The notes: generated by a model not told the origin, from the letters alone. Shown: positions 15,336 through 24,035, counted from the first letter of the stretch. The stretch: DNA of 49,469 nt from Bacillota bacterium (GCA_023393165.1 JAEWMJ010000061.1:1-49469); one strand, 5' to 3'. Translations and numbers: made by a program.

Positions 15336-15710
15336 TTAAACCTCCACAATCTCTATCCCATACGTCTCACGCATGAGATCACGCTTTATTTTGTAAACAT
15401 CCGTCCGGACGCCTTTGGCATCCTCGACGGTCCACCGGCCGTCCGGCCACAATATGACGAAATCTGCCCAATACTCACGCCCGCCCGGAAGCGGAAATGG
15501 TACCTGCTCAAATACCTTGATTGCTTGCCTGGCCTTGATCATCAGCTGCAGCTCCGCAGCCCGTTGGGCCTCATGACCGCTATCATAAAGGGTACCATCG
15601 AGCGACGTCTTTTTATTCCGGTACTTGCTGGGCTTCTTGTCCCCGGGCAACCGGCCGGTTTTGCAATACTCCTGGAATTCAGCCGCTGTCATTCGATCTT
15701 GCATTCTCAT
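15336..15710 (-). CDS. DUF1064-type phage nuclease-like protein
   Basis: A 124-residue protein containing KPSKYRNKKTSLDGTLYDSG and YWADFVILWPDGRWTVEDAK, the core of the DUF1064 / phage endonuclease-like family (PD-(D/E)xK fold: D in ADFVI, ExxD/K in VEDAKG). Probably a small DNase of the recombination or replication block. It overlaps the replication initiator by 4 bp. Confidence 0.78.
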   Translation of the reverse strand: MRMQDRMTAAEFQEYCKTGRLPGDKKPSKYRNKKTSLDGTLYDSGHEAQRAAELQLMIKARQAIKVFEQVPFPLPGGREYWADFVILWPDGRWTVEDAKGVRTDVYKIKRDLMRETYGIEIVEV

Positions 15711-16492
15711 TCCTCCGGTTTCTTCAGTTGGTTGTTTTCCAGCACGGTGCGGATATAATCAATCGGATTTCCTACATTGCGCTTGGCCGTTGCCTCGAAG
15801 GCTTCATTTACCTCAAACTCCCCGTACTGTTCGAACATACCCTGCAGGTGATCCCGCTGAATGCGATTCGGGATGAAAAACACCTCGACAAAATCATTAA
15901 GAAAGCTCTCAAATCCAGAAGGACCTGCGGCCGCTTCATCATCATCTAATATACTTTCCTCTACTTTACTTTGCGGTTTAATTGACTGATTATTGGCGTT
16001 ATTCGGTTTATTTATTGAGTTAATTGGACGATTAACAAAATTTAGTAAAATAATATGCTTGCCAGAAGGTGAAAGTTTTTTCATTTCAGCTTCCGTCAAA
16101 AGCCATTTTGAAAAATCAATATCAACCGCCTTCCGAGTCGCCACTGCGGTATAATACACGCATTGTGCCCGGTGAGAAGTTATAGTTTTGCGCTTGAACT
16201 GGTCGCCGCTAAAAAGTCCACACGCCACCAAGCACTCAATAATCTCCTCCACGGTTTCAGCCGTTGGCTGATATTTTCCTTGTAAACCATCCAATACATC
16301 GCAGATCACATCGTACTTGTCGGAATAATCAAGATAATATCCTTCTTCACCGTACAGCTGGTCCAGAAGCAATTCATAAACCATGATCGCCAGTGGTCCA
16401 TATATCATCCTGGGTTTTCGAAACCGCTTATCCTTTGCAAGTCCGATGCTTCTCGGCCAATAATCCAGCCCCTTCTTAAAGGGAGCCGGCAT
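15707..16492 (-). CDS. Phage replication initiator (DUF4373/DnaD-like)
   Basis: A 261-residue protein. The N-terminal half (MPAPFKKGLDYWPRSIGLAK, MIYGPLAIMVYELLLDQLYG) matches the Lin1244/Lin1753-type winged-helix domain (DUF4373). A low-complexity Asn/Ser linker (INSINKPNNANNQSIKPQSK) follows, then a C-terminal helical segment (FFIPNRIQRDHLQGMFEQYG) resembling DnaD-type ssDNA/helicase-loading domains. It would bind the phage origin and recruit host helicase. An origin may lie in the linker-coding DNA or nearby; I could not pinpoint iterons. Confidence 0.75.
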   Translation of the reverse strand: MPAPFKKGLDYWPRSIGLAKDKRFRKPRMIYGPLAIMVYELLLDQLYGEEGYYLDYSDKYDVICDVLDGLQGKYQPTAETVEEIIECLVACGLFSGDQFKRKTITSHRAQCVYYTAVATRKAVDIDFSKWLLTEAEMKKLSPSGKHIILLNFVNRPINSINKPNNANNQSIKPQSKVEESILDDDEAAAGPSGFESFLNDFVEVFFIPNRIQRDHLQGMFEQYGEFEVNEAFEATAKRNVGNPIDYIRTVLENNQLKKPEE

Positions 16493-16615
16493 CTAATCAC
16501 CTGCCCTTCCTTTGTTGTCACCCGGGCTTTATCGGGCGGCTGTAGCATGCCGCCCATCCTATTACCCCGGTTATATCAACCATCCCCGCATAAAGCGGAA
16601 GCGGTCAAAAGCTCC

Positions 16616-16930
16616 TCACTTTCCTGCAGGTGCCGGCTCAGGCTCTTTGTATGGCCGGGACAGATCGAACAGTACGTCCAAAAAGTCCGATATAACCTTT
16701 TCGACCGTCGTCGGGGCTAGCTTGCCATTCCGGGCAGTCACCAGCGATGTAACAAGGCTCTGGAAAACAGCGTTATCCCTCATCAGGTCCTTCAGCCGGT
16801 TCGCGGCCGCCTGGGAACTGACCAGACTCTTTACAATGTCCTGCTTCGATCCGATTCCGGAAAGCATCTCCAGGCCCTCGCGGATCTTATCAATTCCCAG
16901 GATCATGATTTCACCCTTTGTTTGTTCCAT
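16616..16930 (-). CDS. Small helical phage protein
   Basis: A 104-residue, mostly helical protein (MEQTKGEIMILGIDKIREGL..., SDFLDVLFDLSRPYKEPEPA) with a Pro/Ala tail. No family recognised. It lies between the nuclease-like gene and the replication initiator. The 123-bp gap downstream (16493-16615) contains GC-rich dyads but no clear gene. Confidence 0.55.
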   Translation of the reverse strand: MEQTKGEIMILGIDKIREGLEMLSGIGSKQDIVKSLVSSQAAANRLKDLMRDNAVFQSLVTSLVTARNGKLAPTTVEKVISDFLDVLFDLSRPYKEPEPAPAGK

Positions 16931-16942
16931 TTGTTTCTCCTT

Positions 16943-17575
16943 TCAGCGCCGATTCATTACATTAAGTAACATCCATTTTTGATCATTATCCGAAATTTCT
17001 TTGAATGTGGCGTCTTTTTTAACTCTTAGCCCCTGATATGGCCAAGTTCCATTCTCGCGTTGTTTTCCACCTGGGTAATAAACTAGAATGCCAATATCAT
17101 CCGGAACCAAAGCTTTTATCTTTTCAAATATCTCAAGTGGTATAGCATAGTAATTAAGATTACCAACGAAGTTATGACCGTTTTTGCTTTTAAAATCTGC
17201 CGCTGTTACTTTGATTTCAATACATGCGATCAATATTTCCGGCATTCCCTCTTTTCCCCAAATGTTCCATTTGCATTCGGCGCTATCGCAGCGGTCCGGG
17301 CAATCTCCGGCTGTTACATGTCCTTCTTTGCACCAAGCTATCGGGAGATCTTTTCTCCAATTGGCAGCCCGGCAAGCACGATAGTTTTTTATGTTTCCAA
17401 AGTATTCCGACACCATAACGCAGTCTATAATGCCAGCAGTAGTTGCCCCGCGTTCTACGGGCACCTCAAAAGTGGAATAGGTATTCCGATGCTTATTTAT
17501 TTGGATCCCAGACATAATGGAGGGGCGGTAATATCCAAGCGCTCGTTCAATCGCTAATGTTGCTTCTGTTTTCAT
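16943..17575 (-). CDS. MmcB-like PD-(D/E)xK nuclease-family protein
   Basis: A 210-residue protein. IACIEIKVTAADFKSKNGHN has the ExK half of a PD-(D/E)xK site, and an upstream D (AGIIDCVMVSEYF) may supply the acidic residue. A Cys/His-rich insertion (CKEGHVTAGDCPDRCDSAEC) probably binds zinc. This resembles MmcB/DUF5655-like DNA repair proteins carried by phages. Likely acts on phage or host DNA during replication. Confidence 0.6.
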   Translation of the reverse strand: MKTEATLAIERALGYYRPSIMSGIQINKHRNTYSTFEVPVERGATTAGIIDCVMVSEYFGNIKNYRACRAANWRKDLPIAWCKEGHVTAGDCPDRCDSAECKWNIWGKEGMPEILIACIEIKVTAADFKSKNGHNFVGNLNYYAIPLEIFEKIKALVPDDIGILVYYPGGKQRENGTWPYQGLRVKKDATFKEISDNDQKWMLLNVMNRR

Positions 17576-17587
17576 AGCCCCTCCCCT

Positions 17588-18355
17588 TCAAAACGGTACC
17601 ATTTCCAGCTTGACGTCCATCCCGGCGTCGGCCGCCACACACTGGATGCCGGTCTGCAGAAAAACCTCCGAGACCATCCGCTTGGAATCACTGTTTCCAT
17701 CACTTAGGTGGACCAGGACGATCTGCCGGCATTTCTTAAGATCTGACGCCTGAAGGAATCCGACCAGGTTATGTAGCTCGAAATGGGATTTAAGCAGCCG
17801 GCGCCGGAGCTCCCGCGGGATCCTGCCGGCTGCAATATTTGCATCCAGGGTGTCCAGCATGTAGTTACACTCAATTATGATGTAATTAAGGCCCTTGAAT
17901 GCATACTCCAAATAGTATGTATCGGTCGCATAGAGCAGCTGCTCACCGCCAACACTGATCACGAAGCCCAGGGGCTCCGCGGCGTCGTGCTGGGTACGGA
18001 TGGGACGGATGAAGCCCAGGCTCTTGACCTGGAAATCATCATCCGGGCTGTAGATATCAAAGCCTTTGTCCGCCTCAACAACATGCACCCTATGCCCGGT
18101 GAGCCCGCAGGCCCGGGCGGTACCGGCTGATGTGTAGACGTCAACGCCCAGCGCCATCAGCTCGTGCGCCGCTTTGCAGTGGTCCTGATGTTCATGAGTG
18201 ATCAGACAGCCCACCACGCCGGATAGGTCAAAATTAAGCGCCTGCTTTATCTCCTGGATCCGGACGCCGCAGTCAAGCAGCAGCTTGCCGCGGCCCGGGA
18301 TATCAAGGATGTAACAATTGCCGCCGCTGCCGGTGGCTATAACATGCAGATTCAT
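17588..18355 (-). CDS. MBL-fold metallohydrolase (YycJ/phage type)
   Basis: A 255-residue protein with SGGNCYILDIPG near the N terminus and the metal motif THEHQDH (about residues 54-60), an upstream aspartate in LLLDCG, and LLYATDTYYLEY. It belongs to the beta-lactamase-fold hydrolases found in Firmicutes phages next to recT, possibly a nuclease or phosphodiesterase. It starts 3 bp after the recT stop and belongs to the recombination operon. Confidence 0.85.
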   Translation of the reverse strand: MNLHVIATGSGGNCYILDIPGRGKLLLDCGVRIQEIKQALNFDLSGVVGCLITHEHQDHCKAAHELMALGVDVYTSAGTARACGLTGHRVHVVEADKGFDIYSPDDDFQVKSLGFIRPIRTQHDAAEPLGFVISVGGEQLLYATDTYYLEYAFKGLNYIIIECNYMLDTLDANIAAGRIPRELRRRLLKSHFELHNLVGFLQASDLKKCRQIVLVHLSDGNSDSKRMVSEVFLQTGIQCVAADAGMDVKLEMVPF

Positions 18356-18358
18356 AAC

Positions 18359-19450
18359 TCAAAACCCCGGATCCCTTTTAGTCTGTTTCGCCTGCGCGGG
18401 CTTCTCCGGCTCCGGATCGGCGTGAGCTTCTGCCGTCGGCACAGGATTCTCTTCTTCCTCCGGATCCCCAGCTGGGGAATCGCCGTCTATCGGATCTTCG
18501 TCCATAGGCGTCAGATCAATGGGTACCCGGTTGGCGTTGGCGTCAACCTCATCCTGTGCCAGTTGGCGCTCAGCCTCCATTTCGCGCTGCTTAATGTATT
18601 TGTAGGTATCGTCGATAAGCCGGGGGTCCAGTGGAATATTAGATCCGTTATAGACATGCCGTTTGATGGTTTTGAGGCACATTTCTTCAAACCAACCCTC
18701 GATATGTTCCTTGCCGACCTTTTTTCCATCTTCCCATTTGTCCTTATCCCCGCCCCAAAATTCTGCATTGCCCTGGCCAGAATTTTTTCGTTTTAAGATA
18801 TCTGCTATTTTCATGTGTATGAGCTTATTTTTACGTGGGTCCTCATACTGAATATAAGCGAATCCGCCCTTAATCTCTCCGCGATCGAATGCATCCTTGA
18901 TCTCAAATTCGTAGGTATCATATGGAACGGTACCGCTCTTTTTGATAATCTTAAAATGATCCGTGCTATATACTAGCTCAGTCGTAACATCCACGGGAAT
19001 CTCTTGCGCATACTTCTTGGTAACCAGTTCCAGACCAACATAACCGGGCATGAAATTAATGTCGTAAATCCCGCGCTTTTTGTTCTTGTAGGGGATAATG
19101 TGAAGGTTGTTCTTTTGGCATGGATCAAGCCCGAGCCGCGAATAATGGACGACATCGATCGCGAGCTGGTTCATGTTGATGTTTTCCCAGGTAACCGGGA
19201 CTTCGTCTCGGTACTTCTCTGATTTACGAAGACGATTATCTTCGGCAACTCTGAGCGCTCTATCCACGCCAATGAAATAGTTTTTAATCAGCCTGCGCTG
19301 GAAGTCTGTTAGCTGGAGATCTCCGCCGACAGTTCCATTCATCTCACGCACCACCAGATGCGTGAAACGCTCGCTTGGTGCTATATCTGTTTTCTTTGGT
19401 TGTACCGCCGGCGCCATGGCGGGCGCGGCTGCTGTATTTGTATTTGCCAT
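18359..19450 (-). CDS. recT: RecT-family single-strand annealing recombinase
   Basis: A 363-residue protein. The RecT core spans about residues 35-270 (DFQRRLIKNYFIGVDRALRV, NMNQLAIDVVHYSRLGLDPC, FMPGYVGLELVTKKYAQEIP, EMCLKTIKRHVYNGS). The N terminus is Ala/Pro-rich and the C-terminal tail is acidic and disordered (EDPIDGDSPAGDPEEEENPV), probably for ssDNA-protein contacts. It anneals complementary strands in phage recombination with a nuclease or ATPase partner, likely the adjacent SbcC-like gene. Confidence 0.92.
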   Translation of the reverse strand: MANTNTAAAPAMAPAVQPKKTDIAPSERFTHLVVREMNGTVGGDLQLTDFQRRLIKNYFIGVDRALRVAEDNRLRKSEKYRDEVPVTWENINMNQLAIDVVHYSRLGLDPCQKNNLHIIPYKNKKRGIYDINFMPGYVGLELVTKKYAQEIPVDVTTELVYSTDHFKIIKKSGTVPYDTYEFEIKDAFDRGEIKGGFAYIQYEDPRKNKLIHMKIADILKRKNSGQGNAEFWGGDKDKWEDGKKVGKEHIEGWFEEMCLKTIKRHVYNGSNIPLDPRLIDDTYKYIKQREMEAERQLAQDEVDANANRVPIDLTPMDEDPIDGDSPAGDPEEEENPVPTAEAHADPEPEKPAQAKQTKRDPGF

Positions 19451-19464
19451 AATTGAATATCCTC

Positions 19465-19665
19465 CTATCCTTCGTATCCCATTTGGTCATTGCCATGGCA
19501 AGGCTTATCTGCACAATACCAATTTGTTTTTCGGGCAACATACTTTTCAAACTTGCGTTTTTTATCGTTCCATCTCCTATCAAAGAAAACTATATCGCCC
19601 TGTTTCATTTCGCTCTCTGGCCGTTCTGCGCCGCAGTGAGCACATTTATGGATTTCATTTGCCAA
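19465..19665 (-). CDS. Zinc-finger miniprotein
   Basis: A 66-residue protein with CAHCGAERPESEM and WYCADKPCH (C-x2-C...C-x4-C), a likely zinc ribbon. It starts at a TTG directly after the ATPase stop codon, with GAGGAGG eight bases upstream. Probably a small nucleic-acid-binding component of the recombination module. Confidence 0.65.
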   Translation of the reverse strand: MANEIHKCAHCGAERPESEMKQGDIVFFDRRWNDKKRKFEKYVARKTNWYCADKPCHGNDQMGYEG

Positions 19666-21693
19666 TTAAGCTACCTCCTCAGACTTTGCAGTTTCCACGC
19701 GCAGCGCCTTATCCTTGGTTACAACCAGGTTGATGATCTGCGCATCGGTTTCATAGAGCCTGTTCACACTTTCGCGGTTATCAATAAAGATGGGTGCCGT
19801 AACTCCGCGGGCCCGGCTGATCAGATCAACGATGAATAGTCCTGCATTGATCCGCTTCGCAAGATTGGCGTCCGGCCAGGGCACGCCGTTCAGCATGCAA
19901 ACGCAGCAGTCCCGTATCCCGCCGTTGATCTGTGTATCGAATAGCTTCCAGTGAATCCGGAGGTCCGGATCGGGCTCGTTCGAAAACAGGTTTCTGACCA
20001 CCGGGAAAAGCTCGTTGATCCGCTCTTCCAGCTTGCCGCACTTATAGCTGATAAACCGCTCGATATCATAGATCAGTTTTTCCTGAGCGACGACCAGGGC
20101 CGAGAACTTTTTTTCCTGTACCTTGAGTTCATTGATCCGTTCCTGCGTCTTTTGGTGCTGATCCCTGGCGGCGAGTTTGGCGGCGTATCCGTCCGCGGAC
20201 GTCTGCAAATCGCGCTTTTGATCCAGCAGTTTTTCCGCAGAGCTTCTTGCGTCTGCGGCGCCGGCGTCCTGCTCGGCCTGCTTCAGGGATGTCATGATCT
20301 TGAAATACTGCTCATCTTCCAGCGGGATTACCGTCGGCGCTTCCTGAGATGCGATCTTCCGCAGCTCGGCAACACGTTTTTCAATTGCCTGTATATCCTT
20401 CTGATGCTCATCAGCGGCCGCCTGCAGGTCCGCGATCTCGCCGTTGTAACCGTTGATCCGTGCCGCACAACTCTTGCCATCGGTCTGAATCTCATCCAGG
20501 CGCGTGTCGCGCTGTTTGTAAAATTCATAGCGTTGAGTCTCAATGCCTTCGTCAATTACATGCTGTGGCAAAGGTTGGCCACATAGACTGCATACGGGGA
20601 TCTCGTCGTCCGTAGGCGCGACAAATTCCATCTCCGCAACCTCGTTATACTGAGTGCGCAGCGCGGGAAGTCTTTCTTCCAACTGCTTTTTGGATGTTTC
20701 ACGGTTTTTAATATCCAGGGTGATATTTTCGATTTGATTCTTTTTGCGGCCGATATCCAACTGCAGCCGCTCAATCTCAGCGAATGCCTCATCGATCCCG
20801 CGCCGGGCCTCTGTCCTCAGCTCGGATTCGCGGGTCCTGAGTTTGGACTTCAGGTCCTCCACGGTCTGCAACCGCCGAGCGTGTTGCTGGGCCAGGGTCT
20901 GCGCGTCTGCGAGTTGGGTGTCGATGTCGGTAATCTTCTGTAGAGCGTTATCCCGGAGTCGCGCAATCCGCTCCCACTCATCCTCAGAAAACTTGGCCAG
21001 ATCCGGCAGGCTCCGGGTCAGTTCGTCGATCCGGACAGGGATTCGTACAAGCTCTTCGTTGGTCCGCTTTAAAGTGTTCTGCGCGGTCTTTTTGGCGTCC
21101 TCTATTGTACGGCCTCCGGCAACCGCGCTCAGCAGATGCCGGAAGTCCTCGTGATCCTGCATCAGGCTGATATCGTCCGGAACGTCGCCCAGCATCTCAA
21201 ACAATGCCTCGCGCCGGTCGTCCTCCTTGAGCACGGTATTAAAATATGCCGGGCTGGTGATCAGCCTGAAAGTACCCTCGTCAATCAGGCCGTCCACAAA
21301 TTTGGTGTATTCTCCCTTTGTACGGGGTACGCCGTCCACAAAAAACGCCGTTTCGTGTCCGGAGAACACCCGGTCCTCTTCGCCGCGGCGCTTGGTCCAT
21401 TTCTCTGAATAGACCTTCCGAAGTGTAACGCGCCTGCCGTCATCCAGCTGTAAGGCGCCCTCGACGCTGGTCTCCAGATAATGGATCTCGTTGCCTTGGG
21501 CGTCGTGGGGTTTCAGGGAAAAGTCCTTGCGATTGGTGCTATCCTTGTCAAATAGCAGCCAAAGGAAGGCATCATATGACGTGGTCTTTCCCGTCCCATT
21601 ATCGCCTTTGATCGTGCAATCATCCCCCTGCAGATCGACATGCAAGGACTTGATGCCCTTAAAATTTTGAAGGGTTAAGCTTAATAATTTCAT
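19666..21693 (-). CDS. SbcC/Rad50-like AAA ATPase
   Basis: A 675-residue SMC-type protein. Walker A is GDNGTGKTT (residues 30-38) in an N-terminal ATPase half; long coiled coils flank a central CSLCGQPLPQ zinc-hook-like CxxC at about residue 370; the C-terminal half carries a Walker-B-like APIFIDNRES. It resembles phage SbcC/RecF-type proteins that work with a nuclease (an SbcD-like partner) to process ends for RecT annealing. It is directly upstream of recT. AGGAGG precedes the ATG. Confidence 0.85.
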   Translation of the reverse strand: MKLLSLTLQNFKGIKSLHVDLQGDDCTIKGDNGTGKTTSYDAFLWLLFDKDSTNRKDFSLKPHDAQGNEIHYLETSVEGALQLDDGRRVTLRKVYSEKWTKRRGEEDRVFSGHETAFFVDGVPRTKGEYTKFVDGLIDEGTFRLITSPAYFNTVLKEDDRREALFEMLGDVPDDISLMQDHEDFRHLLSAVAGGRTIEDAKKTAQNTLKRTNEELVRIPVRIDELTRSLPDLAKFSEDEWERIARLRDNALQKITDIDTQLADAQTLAQQHARRLQTVEDLKSKLRTRESELRTEARRGIDEAFAEIERLQLDIGRKKNQIENITLDIKNRETSKKQLEERLPALRTQYNEVAEMEFVAPTDDEIPVCSLCGQPLPQHVIDEGIETQRYEFYKQRDTRLDEIQTDGKSCAARINGYNGEIADLQAAADEHQKDIQAIEKRVAELRKIASQEAPTVIPLEDEQYFKIMTSLKQAEQDAGAADARSSAEKLLDQKRDLQTSADGYAAKLAARDQHQKTQERINELKVQEKKFSALVVAQEKLIYDIERFISYKCGKLEERINELFPVVRNLFSNEPDPDLRIHWKLFDTQINGGIRDCCVCMLNGVPWPDANLAKRINAGLFIVDLISRARGVTAPIFIDNRESVNRLYETDAQIINLVVTKDKALRVETAKSEEVA

Positions 21694-21716
21694 ATCCCTA
21701 TCCTCCTTGAAATTTA

Positions 21717-21741
21717 ACCCGCATCAGTGTATAATGCGGGT
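21717..21741 (-). other. Hairpin upstream of the ATPase gene
   Basis: ACCCGCAT / ATGCGGGT, an 8-bp stem with a 9-nt loop, lies between the DUF3846-like gene and the ATPase start. There is no long T-run, so it may be a weak attenuator or an mRNA processing/stability hairpin. Confidence 0.4.
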
Positions 21742-21766
21742 AGTTTAATTTGATAACCCTATTGGA

Positions 21767-22108
21767 TCAGCCGCACGCCAATGCGGCTTTTTCTTTTAGC
21801 TCCTCTTCAGCGTCCGCAAGGACCAAGGCCAGCTGTTGGACGTCCATGTCGTCAAGGCTGATCATGCGGACGCCTGGCGCACGGTGCGCATTTCTCGCGA
21901 TCACCGCGTCACCGTAGACTGTAGTGCCCAAGATGGAGCCTGCAATCCTGTTCACCGGAAGTTTTGCATTGTTGCCGTGAACCATCATATAATCATCCAA
22001 AATGGGAGTTCTCTGCGGAACACATCCAATCTTTTCAGTCACAGCTATTGCGCTTAAAAACTCCGCTTCCCGGATTTCTCCATTGCTCTTAACCAAAATT
22101 CCTTTCAA
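21767..22108 (-). CDS. DUF3846-like phage protein
   Basis: A 113-residue protein, MKGILVKSNGEIREAEFLSA with ...PILDDYMMVHGNN and TVYGDAVIARN; the pattern of an N-terminal beta strand followed by GD/N-rich turns is like small DUF3846-type phage proteins. I place the start at the TTG at 22108, which has AGGAGG nine bases upstream, rather than at the TTG at 22132. It overlaps the upstream ORF by 20 bp. Confidence 0.6.
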   Translation of the reverse strand: MKGILVKSNGEIREAEFLSAIAVTEKIGCVPQRTPILDDYMMVHGNNAKLPVNRIAGSILGTTVYGDAVIARNAHRAPGVRMISLDDMDVQQLALVLADAEEELKEKAALACG

Positions 22109-22289
22109 GCCGTTTTTCCTCCTCTCTATCAAAAATCTTGCCTAATCCGCTGGTCGTGGGCCGTTCAGCGTAAATGCACACTGCCAGCTGATCACCGCTA
22201 CACACTACATCAGCGCCGCTGCGGGTTATGCGGTCGACGTCGTCCATGGTCACCCGGGACATAGCCCGGGTTTCAGTAAGTACCTTCAA
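22089..22289 (-). CDS. Small phage protein, TTGA-coupled
   Basis: A 66-residue protein beginning MKVLTETRAMSRVTMDDVDR. AGGAGG is seven bases before the TTG at 22289, and TTGA overlaps the stop of the upstream gene, so translation is coupled. Function unknown; small acidic/basic mixed protein. Confidence 0.5.
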   Translation of the reverse strand: MKVLTETRAMSRVTMDDVDRITRSGADVVCSGDQLAVCIYAERPTTSGLGKIFDREEEKRLERNFG

Positions 22290-22789
22290 ATAGATTCCTC
22301 CTCTCCTAACCTGCGCCATATCTGGAGCAGGATTTTAAGCGTAATTGCTGCCAAGCTTGTGATCTGGCTGTCCGGGATGCTCTCCTGGATCTTCCTGCAG
22401 GTCTCCTTGGCCTCGTAGATATCGGCCTTCATTTCGGCGACCAATTCCTGCTTTTCGATGGTTTCAGGCTGCCCGGCTGCGACCGATTCCGGACCAGAGG
22501 GGGCTTTATGGGTTCGTTTTGCAGGCAATTTGGTTTTATTCGGCGGCAATTTAGCTTTACGGCGCCACCACATCACAGTATTACTGTGTGGAAGCCCCAG
22601 CTGCGCGGCTATTGTCTTGTCGTCCAGGCCCTGGTTATATAGCTTGCGCATACGCACGGTTTGCGTGTCCTCCTTGTGCAATTGATCAAGCCCATGCTCC
22701 TGTGCCGGCAGATCCTCCAATTCCGGAAGTTCTTCGTCTGGCAGCCCCGGATCGCCGTTCATGATGTAATTTACATAGTCCTTTTCCAA
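22286..22789 (-). CDS. HTH phage protein (Terminase-small/YfdN-like)
   Basis: A 167-residue protein with an HTH (RKLYNQGLDDKTIAAQLGLP, then NTVMWWRRKAKLPP) and a helical C terminus (EMKADIYEAKETCRKIQESI). A TTG start at 22789 follows AGGAGG. Such HTH proteins lie in phage early blocks; regulatory or replication role is inferred. Confidence 0.6.
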   Translation of the reverse strand: MEKDYVNYIMNGDPGLPDEELPELEDLPAQEHGLDQLHKEDTQTVRMRKLYNQGLDDKTIAAQLGLPHSNTVMWWRRKAKLPPNKTKLPAKRTHKAPSGPESVAAGQPETIEKQELVAEMKADIYEAKETCRKIQESIPDSQITSLAAITLKILLQIWRRLGEEESI

Positions 22790-22833
22790 TGATGATTCCT
22801 CCTTTCATTCGTAGTGGTGATAGTTAGTAGCTA

Positions 22834-23367
22834 TCAGTCTCGTGTATCCCCAGCACTCCGAATCAGCTCCTGCATGATCTCTGTCACGCTGTCTTCCCAG
22901 TGCCCCGGAGGGACACAGTAAACCTTGCTGATCTCCTCGATTGTGTCCCGTCCGGCTGCTATATAATCCTCACTTAAGAGGTCAAACATAAACGATATAC
23001 ATTCATCCCAGGAACCGAAGCTCCGGTACCCGTTGCCGCCGGTGATTCCGCCCAGGTTGTTTTCCTCCAGGGCTAGGCGGCTTGTACCATGCCCTGACTC
23101 ATGGATGACGATCGCCAGGACAAACAATCCGTTGACGCCGGCGTCCTCCTCCCCATCCTGCAGGGCCTGTCCTATGCCGTCCAGGTCCGTTCCATCCAAG
23201 ATCAGGTTGTAACCAGCCGCCGGCAGATTACACGGGACCGTCGGGTCCGACGTGCAGTGGGGCAGCTCCTGGGCGTGGGCTACGATGGGTAGGATTATGA
23301 CCAGGGCTATGACGATCATCAGGGCAAACGCAACGAGCATTTTGAGCAGCCAGTGAGTGCGGTTCAT
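22834..23367 (-). CDS. Secreted glucosaminidase-like protein in the early block
   Basis: A 177-residue protein with a typical signal sequence or anchor (LLKMLVAFALMIVIALVIIL, then AHA). The mature part has VLAIVIHESGHGTSRLALEE, NNLGGITGGNGYRSFGSWDE and DCISFMFDLL-type helices, which match the lysozyme-like glucosaminidase (LytG/FlgJ) fold with catalytic Glu in HESGHG. A wall hydrolase in the replication region is unusual; it may be an exported moron or injection-related hydrolase. It overlaps the downstream DUF551 gene by 4 bp (ATGA). Confidence 0.7.
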   Translation of the reverse strand: MNRTHWLLKMLVAFALMIVIALVIILPIVAHAQELPHCTSDPTVPCNLPAAGYNLILDGTDLDGIGQALQDGEEDAGVNGLFVLAIVIHESGHGTSRLALEENNLGGITGGNGYRSFGSWDECISFMFDLLSEDYIAAGRDTIEEISKVYCVPPGHWEDSVTEIMQELIRSAGDTRD

Positions 23368-23720
23368 TTGGTCACCTGGGGCGGTTGCGGAAGCGGCATC
23401 CAGTGGGTTGCGTTTTCGGGCCGCACGTTTGAATAATCAATGATCATTACGAGGCCTAATCTATGGACGAGCAATCTACCCCATTTGTCTGCATCCCCTT
23501 CTTTCGGCAACCTCTCCGTTACCGGTATCCACCCATCAGCGTGGTGATCAAGCTGTTCGTCAACGCAGGAAAAACTGTCATATAATGCAGTTAGGTTGTT
23601 ATGAAGGGTAACATAGTCACAATAATTAAAGCATCCGTCCCGTGTATTTAATGCGTCTAATATATCCAGCGTGTCACTGAAAAGCGCATCACTCTTTTTG
23701 CGGTCAAATAACTCGCTCAT
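23364..23720 (-). CDS. DUF551-containing phage protein
   Basis: A 118-residue protein with WIPVTERLPKEGDADKW and ATHWMPLPQPPQ, the hallmark of DUF551 phage proteins. I chose the ATG at 23720, preceded by GGAGGATAGGGG. Function unknown; commonly found in early regions of Firmicutes and Proteobacteria phages. Confidence 0.75.
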   Translation of the reverse strand: MSELFDRKKSDALFSDTLDILDALNTRDGCFNYCDYVTLHNNLTALYDSFSCVDEQLDHHADGWIPVTERLPKEGDADKWGRLLVHRLGLVMIIDYSNVRPENATHWMPLPQPPQVTK

Positions 23721-23747
23721 TCCCCTATCCTCCAATCATTTTTATTT

Positions 23748-23817
23748 GGTGGAAGCCCCCGGAATCGAACACAGGGCAGCTTTCGCGCTGTTCCTTGCTT
23801 CCATATTGGCGGCCACC
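23748..23817 (-). other. tRNA-like element
   Basis: The minus strand starts GGTGGCC, contains TGTTCGATTCCGG (box-B-like) and ends GGGGGCTTCCACC, giving a 5-bp acceptor-like pairing and a T-arm-like stem CCCTG/CGGGG. The T-loop is too long (10 nt) and no clean anticodon arm forms, so it is not a normal tRNA. It may be a degenerate tRNA or mimic, or a chance match with a 20-codon ORF. Confidence 0.3.
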
Positions 23818-23856
23818 ACGGCCGTCTTAAATACCCAGAACAAATTTTATGAGGAT

Positions 23857-23892
23857 CTATTCGTCCTCGTCATCATCAAAGCGTTTTCTCAT
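23857..23892 (-). CDS. 11-residue acidic micro-ORF
   Basis: ATG preceded by GGAGG at a good distance encodes MRKRFDDDEDE. It may be a leader or micropeptide, or it may be noise. The rest of 23736-24035 shows only the tRNA-like sequence and the promoter of the following rightward gene. Confidence 0.3.
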   Translation of the reverse strand: MRKRFDDDEDE

Positions 23893-23979
23893 GGTGGTTG
23901 TCCTCCTTTCACCCTTTTATCTTTAAGAGCAGCGGTTAAAGGTCAGATTTTTGGCGATAGTATATTGGTGGTGCTGCTC

Positions 23980-24008
23980 TTTAAACTTTTGTCAGATTTT
24001 GTTATAAT
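23980..24008 (+). promoter_or_regulatory. Promoter of the small rightward ORF
   Basis: Perfect -10 TATAAT (24003-24008), with TTTAAA at the -35 position (17-bp spacer). A GGGAGGTG Shine-Dalgarno and the ATG at 24036 follow. Confidence 0.5.
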
Positions 24009-24035
24009 CTCCCGTAGAAGGGAGGTGATTGATTA

